Assembly (NCBI GenBank): GCA_016776705.1
Contig: JADHSW010000068.1
Coordinates: forward strand, 1 to 13,028
Direction: 5' to 3'
Source: Rhodospirillales bacterium
Lineage (GTDB): Bacteria > Pseudomonadota > Alphaproteobacteria > Rhodospirillales > JABHCV01
DNA: 13,028 nt
Both the position numbers and the translations under genes were made by a program. The notes below the pieces were generated by a model, which was given only the letters and a program-made list of their open reading frames with translations, searched no databases and had not been told where the DNA came from. This document shows, piece after piece, positions 7,957 through 12,467 of this stretch (its first letter is position 1; each line of letters begins with the position of its first letter).

Positions 7957-8005
7957 CACCCAGCAAAGTATTAGCGGGTGTGCAGGGCGGGGTCTTTATT
8001 GACCC
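7957..8005 (-). promoter_or_regulatory. Hairpin-bearing 5' leader of rpsD
   Basis: Between the predicted transcript start (about 8022) and the rpsD ATG, the leader RNA can form two small hairpins. GGGTC/GACCC (7990-7994 with 8001-8005) is separated by six bases. CACCC/GGGTG (7957-7961 with 7976-7980) has a possible extra GC pair inside. S4 controls its own mRNA in several bacteria, so a regulatory leader is plausible. These short stems do not match a known S4 leader that I can recall, and neither has a T tail, so they are not terminators. Confidence 0.3.
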
Positions 8006-8021
8006 TCATTCTTGGGAAGAA

Positions 8022-8056
8022 GTGCGCGAATATAGCCATTACGTAAGGAAACGCAA
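8022..8056 (-). promoter_or_regulatory. Sigma-70-type promoter of rpsD
   Basis: On the minus strand, TTGCGT (complement of 8051-8056) and TATATT (complement of 8029-8034) are separated by 16 bp. The -10 element is followed by a GC-rich discriminator, CGCGC, as in stringently controlled ribosomal promoters. The predicted transcript start near 8022 gives a leader of about 120 nt before the rpsD ATG. Confidence 0.6.
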
Positions 8057-8093
8057 GGGTTTTTGGCAAAAATAACGACTTTGGAACGGACAG

Positions 8094-8657
8094 CTAGTCT
8101 TGTAGCAGTTCGGCATCCCAGTAAAGAAAATCGCGCCAGCTTTCATGCAGGTGATTCGGCGGAAAACCGCGACCGTTTTCCTGTAATTCCCAGGCCGTGG
8201 GCTGGCGTGGCGCCATGCGGGGATACATGCCGGTTTCCCGGGGCAGTAAATCTCTTTTTGACAGGTTGCAGGGGGCGCAAGCAGTGACCACGTTGTTCCA
8301 CAGAGTCATTCCCCCCCGGGCGCGCGGGATGACGTGATCGAAAGTCAGGCTTTCCGTCGGAAAGCCGCCACCACAATACTGGCAAGCGAAACTGTCTCGC
8401 AGGAAAACGTTAAAACGGGTGAAAGCTGGCCGTTTGGCCATGGGGATGTAGTCTTTCAGCGAGATCACACTGGGCAGGCGCATTGCCAGACTGGGCGAAT
8501 GGACGGCGCACTCATACTCGTCAACGACATTTACCCGGCTCATGAAGACGGCCTTGATGGCATCCTGCCAAGACCAAAGGGACAGCGGGAAGTAGCTCAA
8601 CGGCCGGAAATCGGCGTTGAGAACAAGAGCCGGATATCGTTCGAGAACCGCAGACAT
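8094..8657 (-). CDS. HNH endonuclease family protein
   Basis: This 187-residue protein carries a zinc-finger HNH nuclease domain in its second half. The fold is seen as CQYCGG (92-97), FDHVIPRARGG (106-116, with the Asp-His pair at 107-108), WNNVVTACAPCN (120-131) and the paired Cys127 and Cys130, making a four-cysteine zinc site around the catalytic histidine. The first 85 residues (ALVLNADFRPLSY...) form a conserved N-terminal extension that I associate with a widespread chromosomal HNH group of unknown function; no methylase, phage or toxin partner is nearby. The ATG at 8657 has a perfect GGAGG ribosome site (complement of 8667-8671). A good promoter lies just upstream with a 14-bp palindrome in its spacer. 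No terminator is visible before the rpsD promoter. The domain is certain; the biological role is not known. Confidence 0.9.
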   Translation of the reverse strand: MSAVLERYPALVLNADFRPLSYFPLSLWSWQDAIKAVFMSRVNVVDEYECAVHSPSLAMRLPSVISLKDYIPMAKRPAFTRFNVFLRDSFACQYCGGGFPTESLTFDHVIPRARGGMTLWNNVVTACAPCNLSKRDLLPRETGMYPRMAPRQPTAWELQENGRGFPPNHLHESWRDFLYWDAELLQD

Positions 8658-8686
8658 CGCTTATTGCCTCCAATATCACTAAATGC

Positions 8687-8715
8687 AGAATACTACATGT
8701 AGTACTTAATGCCAA
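8687..8715 (-). promoter_or_regulatory. Promoter of the HNH gene
   Basis: On the minus strand, TTGGCA (complement of 8710-8715) and TATTCT (complement of 8687-8692) are 17 bp apart, the ideal spacing. The spacer is mostly occupied by the palindrome at 8691-8704, so a protein bound there would block RNA polymerase. Confidence 0.55.
8691..8704. promoter_or_regulatory. Perfect 14-bp palindrome, candidate operator
   Basis: TACTACATGTAGTA equals its own reverse complement. It lies between the divergent HNH and gluQRS genes and overlaps the spacer and -10 element of the HNH promoter. The arm TACTACAT recurs at 12169-12176, and near copies lie at 12200-12228 in the gcrA/mutase intergenic region. 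The binding protein is unknown. Confidence 0.45.
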
Positions 8716-8756
8716 TTACAAGTCTGGGTCTTGAGCTTGTTTCATAAAATTCATGC

Positions 8757-8769
8757 TATGTTGCTGTAA
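8757..8769 (+). promoter_or_regulatory. Candidate -10 element for gluQRS (leaderless start)
   Basis: TATGTT at 8757-8762 ends six bases before the A of the gluQRS ATG at 8769, which places the expected transcript start on the start codon itself. There is no Shine-Dalgarno sequence before this ATG. Possible -35 elements (TTGAGC at 8731-8736, TTGTTT at 8737-8742) are at poor spacings of 20 and 14 bp, so the call is tentative. Confidence 0.3.
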
Positions 8770-9635
8770 TGAGTACTGATTCGACCAACATCATCACACG
8801 CTTTGCACCGTCGCCGACGGGATTGTTGCATCTGGGCCATGCCTATTCAGCCCTGTTTTCCCAAACAGAGGCATCGCGGCAAGGCGGGCGGTTTCTGCTC
8901 AGGATCGAGGACATCGACCCCGGCCGTTGCCGGGCTGAATTCGAGGATGCCATCTATGACGACCTGTCCTGGCTGGGTCTTGAATGGGAAACGCCGGTGC
9001 GCCGACAATCCAGGCACATGGATGACTATGACAACGCCTCAAGGTCCCTCGACAAAATGGGCCTGCTATATCCCTGTTTTTGTACCCGCAAGGATATACA
9101 GGCCGAAATCAAGAATGCCCAACACGCCCCCCACCATAATGCTGATGGACCGGACGGCCCCCTGTATCCTGGCATTTGCCGTGAGCTGTCAGAAGATGAA
9201 CGCGAATACCGAATACAGGCGGGTGAGGTTTTTGCCCTGAGGCTCGATATGGGAAAAGCGATCTGCTGCCTTTCTGGCCCCCTTCACTGGCTGGATCGGG
9301 ACCGGGGAGAAACCCTGGCAACCCCGGAAATTTTCGGTGATGTGGTGTTGGCGCGAAAAGACACGCCGACCAGCTATCATTTGGCCGTCACCGTCGATGA
9401 TCATCTACAGGGCGTAACCCTTGTCACCCGGGGCGAAGATTTGATGCCGTCGACGCATGTCCATCGTCTGCTTCAGGAACTGCTTGAATTTGACGTGCCG
9501 GAATATCGCCATCATGGTTTGCTCAAAGGCAGTGACGGGCGGCGATTAGCTAAGCGCGATAAATCCCTGACCCTCAAGGCCCTGCGCGAAGCAGGCAAAA
9601 GCCCCGACGATGTCAGGAAAATGGCGGGACTATAG
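8769..9635 (+). CDS. gluQRS: Glutamyl-Q tRNA(Asp) synthetase
   Basis: GluQ-RS is a shortened paralogue of glutamyl-tRNA synthetase without the anticodon-binding domain. It activates glutamate and attaches it to the queuosine base at position 34 of tRNA(Asp). The 288 residues show the class I signature FAPSPTGLLHLGH (12-24, a HIGH-type motif), RIEDIDPGR (45-53), a zinc site formed by CFC at 103-105 with Tyr133 and Cys137, TSYHLAVTVDD (201-211), and a degenerate KMSKS motif, KRDKS (262-266). The protein ends soon after, as expected for this shortened enzyme. The ATG at 8769 begins the conserved region at once and has no ribosome site, so a leaderless message is possible. The gene is divergent from the HNH gene, and its stop overlaps the stop of the convergent ytoQ-like gene. 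Confidence 0.96.
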   Translation: MSTDSTNIITRFAPSPTGLLHLGHAYSALFSQTEASRQGGRFLLRIEDIDPGRCRAEFEDAIYDDLSWLGLEWETPVRRQSRHMDDYDNASRSLDKMGLLYPCFCTRKDIQAEIKNAQHAPHHNADGPDGPLYPGICRELSEDEREYRIQAGEVFALRLDMGKAICCLSGPLHWLDRDRGETLATPEIFGDVVLARKDTPTSYHLAVTVDDHLQGVTLVTRGEDLMPSTHVHRLLQELLEFDVPEYRHHGLLKGSDGRRLAKRDKSLTLKALREAGKSPDDVRKMAGL

Positions 9636-10088
9636 GGTCCCTTCCATTACATATTTCAGAATCCGCACCACTTGTTCAGGCGTTTCAGCCGTCGCCAGCG
9701 CCGCGCCATCGACTTCCTTTAAGGGATGATTGATCTCAGGATCATGCAGGGTAATGAGCGGTGTGCCCAAAGCTGATGCAAAACCGGCATCGAATGCCGC
9801 GTTCCATTGTTTGTATTTGTCGCCAAAACGAACAACCACAACATCGGCGCGCTCGATCATGGTGCGGGTACGAATGGCGTTGATGCCCGCACCCTTGCGG
9901 TCTTTCCAGAAGTCATCTGCTTCGGGACCAAGAATGACGACACCACAATCATCGCTGCTGGCGTGATCGGTAACGGGGCCCAGGAAATCGATGTCCAGAC
10001 CGGCTTCCTTACAGCCAGATTCAATTAGCTCGCGCCAGTCGGTGTGAATTTCACCGGACAGGTATACACATAAGGGTTCTTCGTTCAT
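9630..10088 (-). CDS. ytoQ: YtoQ family protein (nucleoside 2-deoxyribosyltransferase-like)
   Basis: This 152-residue cytosolic protein matches the YtoQ family of Bacillus and others, whose function is not established. Marks are VYLSGEIHTDWR (8-19), GINAIRTRTMIERADVVVVRF (from 68) and GDKYKQWNAAFDAGFASALG (89-108). The last block, a buried strand, then a polar loop, then AAFDAGFASALGTPLI, resembles the nucleoside 2-deoxyribosyltransferase fold. Asp100 sits where those enzymes have their catalytic glutamate; this likeness is my reading and not proof of activity. The ATG at 10088 has AAGGA 11 bases upstream, directly after the stop of the Nudix gene. The 16-bp gap and shared strand make the two an operon. 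The stop codon overlaps that of gluQRS by six bases. Confidence 0.85.
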   Translation of the reverse strand: MNEEPLCVYLSGEIHTDWRELIESGCKEAGLDIDFLGPVTDHASSDDCGVVILGPEADDFWKDRKGAGINAIRTRTMIERADVVVVRFGDKYKQWNAAFDAGFASALGTPLITLHDPEINHPLKEVDGAALATAETPEQVVRILKYVMEGTL

Positions 10089-10104
10089 GGTCTTTGCATT
10101 CCTT

Positions 10105-10956
10105 TTAATCCAGCCCGTGAAGGCCGTTAATCAGGTCAATATAATCCGGATGATCCGGTTCGATATATCCGTGGCGGATCAGAAAATCGATGACCACAAT
10201 GGCGCAATTAAATTTAAAATCGTCCGTATCGTGAACACGGGCAGCGACCTCGTCCATGCTCATAAGATAGAAATCTTCAATCTCGCCGTCCGTATTGCAT
10301 GGCTTGAATCCTTCGGGAAGGACAAGATCATAATTAAACAGCACATCGCGGCGCAAACCCTCCGGGCGCTCGGTGGTATAGGTGATTGCGCCTACGGGAA
10401 TGCTGCCGGCAGCGATGTCTGCGGGAATGTCGGCTTCCTCGCCACATTCCTTGATCAGGTTGTCCATTAACGAAATGCCAATGGGCTGTCCACCGGCGAC
10501 AATCTGATCCAGCTTGCCGGGTCCCGTCGGCTTGGAAAGACTCCTGCGGCCAACCCACATGGAAAGCCCGCCTGCGGTCTGTACAACACCGTTCAGATGT
10601 ACGCCGTAGCCGATGGTGCCAAATAAAGCCACGGCTGCGCGCTCAATATCAAAAACAGCCGGGGCGGCAAAAGATGTCGCCACCTTGTATTTTTCACCTC
10701 GCCAGCCGGAAATCACGCCAAGTTCCATCAGACGCAACAGAACCTCATCGACAGCAGCCGTGCGACTTTCAGGATCGCCCAATTTTTCATTTAGGCCCAG
10801 TTGAGTGTTCTTTACGGTGAACGTATCGGGAAAATCCTGGAGCAGTTTGGCAAAATCCGGCTTCACATAGCCAAGCGTCGCCCCTTCGACAATGAAAGGC
10901 AGATAGCCAGAAAGATCCGGGGATTTACAGGCATTGATACGCTCAAGAAAACTCAT
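10105..10956 (-). CDS. Nudix hydrolase with N-terminal DUF4743-like domain
   Basis: This 283-residue protein has an N-terminal region of about 110 residues of the DUF4743 kind (FLERINACKSPDLSGYLPF at the start), then a Nudix hydrolase domain. The architecture is shared with plant chloroplast Nudix proteins and with the N-terminal half of yeast thiamin pyrophosphokinase Tnr3, some of which remove damaged thiamin diphosphate forms; that function is only suggested here. The Nudix box is the divergent form of this subfamily: AGGQPIG (154-160), then KECGEEADIP (169-178), where Lys169-Glu170 and Glu173-Glu174 replace the REUxEE core. MWVGRRSLSKPTGPGKLDQIVAGG (from 133) is another subfamily mark. 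The ATG at 10956 has only a weak ribosome site, GTGAG. A near-consensus promoter lies just upstream, and the ytoQ-like gene follows after 16 bp. Confidence 0.92.
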   Translation of the reverse strand: MSFLERINACKSPDLSGYLPFIVEGATLGYVKPDFAKLLQDFPDTFTVKNTQLGLNEKLGDPESRTAAVDEVLLRLMELGVISGWRGEKYKVATSFAAPAVFDIERAAVALFGTIGYGVHLNGVVQTAGGLSMWVGRRSLSKPTGPGKLDQIVAGGQPIGISLMDNLIKECGEEADIPADIAAGSIPVGAITYTTERPEGLRRDVLFNYDLVLPEGFKPCNTDGEIEDFYLMSMDEVAARVHDTDDFKFNCAIVVIDFLIRHGYIEPDHPDYIDLINGLHGLD

Positions 10957-10986
10957 CGGGTGCTCACTTTTGTATTTTACGCACGG

Positions 10987-11014
10987 ATCATAGTCTACGG
11001 TCGATTTGGGTCAA
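10987..11014 (-). promoter_or_regulatory. Sigma-70-type promoter of the Nudix-ytoQ operon
   Basis: On the minus strand, TTGACC (complement of 11009-11014) and TATGAT (complement of 10987-10992) lie 16 bp apart, each one base from consensus. The transcript should start near 10980 and give a leader of only about 24 nt. This is the strongest promoter match in the window. Confidence 0.75.
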
Positions 11015-11067
11015 GCAGAGGCAGGAGAACCTTGTCAATTTCGCGTCCTCGTGGCAACCTTGCACCC

Positions 11068-11532
11068 ATGAAAATTTCAGCCCGAAAAGTTGCACCTGAT
11101 GTTTATGCCATCAACTTCGACGACACCGAAGTTGTGCTTGAAGGTAAAGAGATCAAGATGCTGCTTCTTGAGGTCATGCAGACCCTGGCACCCGGCGGCG
11201 CGACGAAAAAAGAAGACACCCGCGCCAAGGACTTCATGCGCCATATCAAGAACGCCAATAACGTCGGTATCCAGAAATTGCTGTTGGTCGCCGATCATGA
11301 AGACTTGCTGATTCTTCTTAAAACAGGTGAGCTGGATACAGTGCTGCAGGAAAAATTCTTCAGCAACATGAGCGACAACAACCGCAAAATGTTTGAAGAG
11401 GACCTGATTTATCAGTTCAGGGACGGTGTCCCCGGCCCCAAAGTCAAACAGGCCATCAACCGGTTGATCGAAACAGCCAAGGACCTGGAAGTCGAAGGCT
11501 CCCTGAATTATGAAAATGTGATGAGTCGTTAG
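11068..11532 (+). CDS. Small protein resembling an isolated FliG C-terminal domain
   Basis: This 154-residue protein opens MKISARKVAPDVYAINFDD. Its second half reads like the C-terminal domain of the flagellar rotor protein FliG. The stretch GIQKLLLVADHEDLLILLKT (67-86) fits the FliG run 'siqkvLrevdskdLalALk'. EKFFSNMS (95-102), then FEEDL (109-113) and KVKQAINRLIETAKDLEVEG (125-144), fit 'EKff.NMS', 'EDL' and 'VE.AQ..I...ar.LeeeG'. FliG-C carries the charged helix facing the stator; acidic Glu111 and Asp112 are kept here, while the conserved arginine just after NMS appears to be Asn104. The FliG N and middle domains are absent, and no flagellar gene is near. Start choice is uncertain: ATG 11068 has no ribosome site, whereas TTG 11032 has AGGAG at 11023-11027 and would add 12 residues. 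Function is unknown. Confidence 0.72.
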   Translation: MKISARKVAPDVYAINFDDTEVVLEGKEIKMLLLEVMQTLAPGGATKKEDTRAKDFMRHIKNANNVGIQKLLLVADHEDLLILLKTGELDTVLQEKFFSNMSDNNRKMFEEDLIYQFRDGVPGPKVKQAINRLIETAKDLEVEGSLNYENVMSR

Positions 11533-11556
11533 GGTCCTTCCACCAAAATCACAGAC

Positions 11557-11585
11557 AAAAAAAGGGCGGGGATAAGCCCGCCCTT
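11557..11585 (-). terminator. Terminator between the convergent FliG-C-like gene and gcrA
   Basis: A perfect 9-bp stem, AAGGGCGGG (11562-11570) with CCCGCCCTT (11577-11585), has a 6-base loop. On the minus strand it ends in seven T (complement of 11557-11563), making a strong terminator for gcrA, 30 bp past its stop at the nearest edge. On the plus strand the tail (GTTATCTT) is poorer, but the stem may still help end the FliG-C-like message. Confidence 0.9.
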
Positions 11586-11615
11586 GTTATCTTCGCTGTG
11601 TGAAATCCACCTATA

Positions 11616-12029
11616 TCAGGCAACCTTGCGATCGCGGGTGCTTTTAACGTATGCCCGGGCGCAATGACCGGCGCAATAAGGCTTGCCTTCAAGTGACGGC
11701 TGACCGCAGAAACGGAAATTTTCCGAGCCGGGTTCACCTTCAGGCCAGTTGCACATGCCTGATGTCAACTCCTCCATCTTCACCATGTCGGCGCTTGCGG
11801 GAACCGATGGGGTCATCAGACGAACGGGCACATTCAATTTGGCGACACGAGGCGTGCGCGGGGTTGAATTTATCGGTGACTGACGCTTTGGAAGTCCTAA
11901 TCGGTGTACTTTACCGACGACGGAGTTTTTGGTGACACCCAGACGGCGGCCTATTTCAAGAGTCGAGATGCCCTCGGTCCACAGCGCCATAAGGGTTTTG
12001 ACGCGATCAGGTGTCCAGTCGATAGCCAT
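11616..12029 (-). CDS. gcrA: GcrA family cell-cycle transcription factor
   Basis: GcrA is an alphaproteobacterial sigma-70 cofactor that activates promoters, many carrying GANTC sites methylated by CcrM, and drives S-phase and division genes. The 137 residues start MAIDWTPDRVKTLMALWTEG, the usual opening. A helix-turn-helix follows (about 21-45, ISTLEIGRRLGVTKNSVVGK, then VHRLGL), then a proline-rich linker and a C-terminal sigma-binding part with CNWPEGEPG (93-101), FRFCG (105-109) and PYCAGH (117-122). Cys93, Cys108, Cys119 and His122 form a metal-site-like set. I chose the ATG at 12029; a TTG at 12050 would add seven residues that relatives lack. No Shine-Dalgarno sequence is visible. The upstream region holds GANTC, CtrA-type and DnaA sites. 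The gene ends at a strong terminator. Confidence 0.93.
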   Translation of the reverse strand: MAIDWTPDRVKTLMALWTEGISTLEIGRRLGVTKNSVVGKVHRLGLPKRQSPINSTPRTPRVAKLNVPVRLMTPSVPASADMVKMEELTSGMCNWPEGEPGSENFRFCGQPSLEGKPYCAGHCARAYVKSTRDRKVA

Positions 12030-12081
12030 ATTTTTAATACAGGGACGCAAACGGCAAAAAAGGCGACAGTCGGATTACGAC

Positions 12082-12118
12082 GAATCCCCCCCCAAAAAAA
12101 ACCGTGTCTGCGCGATTC
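12082..12118. promoter_or_regulatory. Pair of GANTC (CcrM-type) methylation sites upstream of gcrA
   Basis: GAATC at 12082-12086 and GATTC at 12114-12118 lie 53 and 85 bp before the gcrA ATG. GANTC is the target of the cell-cycle methylase CcrM, whose methylation state guides GcrA, so the pair may let gcrA respond to replication passage or to its own product. The match is seen; its use is inferred. Confidence 0.5.
12086..12101. repeat. C8A8 double homopolymer tract
   Basis: Eight C (12086-12093) are followed directly by eight A (12094-12101), between the two GANTC sites upstream of gcrA; the first C is also the last base of the GAATC site. Such tracts are prone to length change by slippage and could alter promoter spacing. 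They are also a common place for sequencing error. Confidence 0.7.
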
Positions 12119-12146
12119 CTGCCTCCTTGTTGTTGGTTGGCGTTTA

Positions 12147-12154
12147 ATGGTTAA
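12147..12154 (-). promoter_or_regulatory. TTAACCAT octamer, candidate CtrA site
   Basis: The minus strand reads TTAACCAT, the form of the CtrA recognition octamer known from Caulobacter. It lies 118 bp before the gcrA ATG and inside a small inverted repeat, TTTAA-TGG-TTAAA (12143-12155). The full TTAA-N7-TTAA form is not present. CtrA represses gcrA in Caulobacter, which makes the location meaningful. Confidence 0.45.
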
Positions 12155-12203
12155 AAAGTGCGTCTTTTTACTACATTTTCTACCCGTTGCCTACCCCTAT
12201 ACT

Positions 12204-12228
12204 ATATGTAGTTGAAATAGCTACATAT
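12204..12228. repeat. Inverted repeat ATATGTAG-N9-CTACATAT
   Basis: Two perfect 8-bp arms (12204-12211 and 12221-12228) are separated by nine bases. The arms share ATGTAG/CTACAT with the 14-bp palindrome at 8691-8704, and TACTACAT at 12169-12176 is a third copy of the arm. This is a candidate binding site for the same unknown regulator. Confidence 0.45.
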
Positions 12229-12236
12229 TGTGGAGT

Positions 12237-12245
12237 TTATCCACA
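12237..12245 (+). promoter_or_regulatory. Perfect DnaA box TTATCCACA
   Basis: TTATCCACA matches the strict DnaA consensus. It is also half of the inverted repeat TGTGGA-N5-TCCACA (12229-12245), so a weaker second site may lie in the opposite direction. It is about 210 bp before the gcrA ATG and about 220 bp before the mutase ATG. DnaA is known to activate gcrA in Caulobacter. A single box without a cluster is not an origin. Confidence 0.55.
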
Positions 12246-12467
12246 TGTCATCCTTCATAAGGTAGTTTTTTCGACAATTTTCACAATCATTCCAACCAGA
12301 CTGCCAAATTGCCTTAAATATGTCCTGAGTCTTCGCACTCGCACAAAAAATCCGTTTTCTCTACCGTGGGCGGCGTTTATACTGCGGGATCGTAAAGATC
12401 AATCTGCATTTATGGAACCCAGGTTGCTCTTAAATTGAAGCCTTGGTTTTTAAGGAGTCCCCCACCA

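Larger units (their letters stand above)
12030..12467. promoter_or_regulatory. 438-bp intergenic region between gcrA and the mutase gene
   Basis: No coding region can be supported here; the short open frames are AT-rich and unlike any family I know. The stretch is AT-richer than its surroundings. It holds two GANTC sites near gcrA (12082-12086, 12114-12118), a further one at 12327-12331 and one overlapping the mutase ribosome site (12455-12459). It also holds a C8A8 tract, a TTAACCAT octamer, an ATGTAG inverted repeat and a perfect DnaA box. A TATACT hexamer at 12378-12383 is a possible -10 element for the mutase gene, but no matching -35 is evident. The gcrA promoter itself cannot be placed with confidence. 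Confidence 0.6.

Noticed and set aside
7957..8005. Terminator for the HNH gene
   Set aside because: The hairpins here are short, lack a T run and lie downstream of the rpsD promoter, so they belong to the rpsD leader.
8094..8657. HNH protein as part of a restriction, phage or toxin system
   Set aside because: No methylase, phage, toxin-antitoxin or mobile gene is next to it; its neighbours are housekeeping genes and its composition fits the surroundings.
10801..11067. N-terminal extension of the FliG-C-like gene back to an ATG at 10801
   Set aside because: It would overlap the start and promoter of the Nudix gene by a long stretch; the extension shows no conserved character, and ATG 11068 or TTG 11032 explains the protein better.
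12229..12245. Replication origin near the DnaA box
   Set aside because: There is only one perfect box plus one weak opposite half, with no box cluster, AT-rich unwinding repeats or origin-type neighbour genes; a transcriptional DnaA site is more likely.
12187..12438. Small plus-strand open frame in the gcrA/mutase intergenic region
   Set aside because: It has no ribosome site, atypical composition and no known motif, and it overlaps the regulatory sites described.
12440..12457. CCTT/AAGG hairpin hiding the mutase ribosome site as a riboswitch
   Set aside because: Only four base pairs are possible, and I see no cobalamin riboswitch (B12 box) in the leader.
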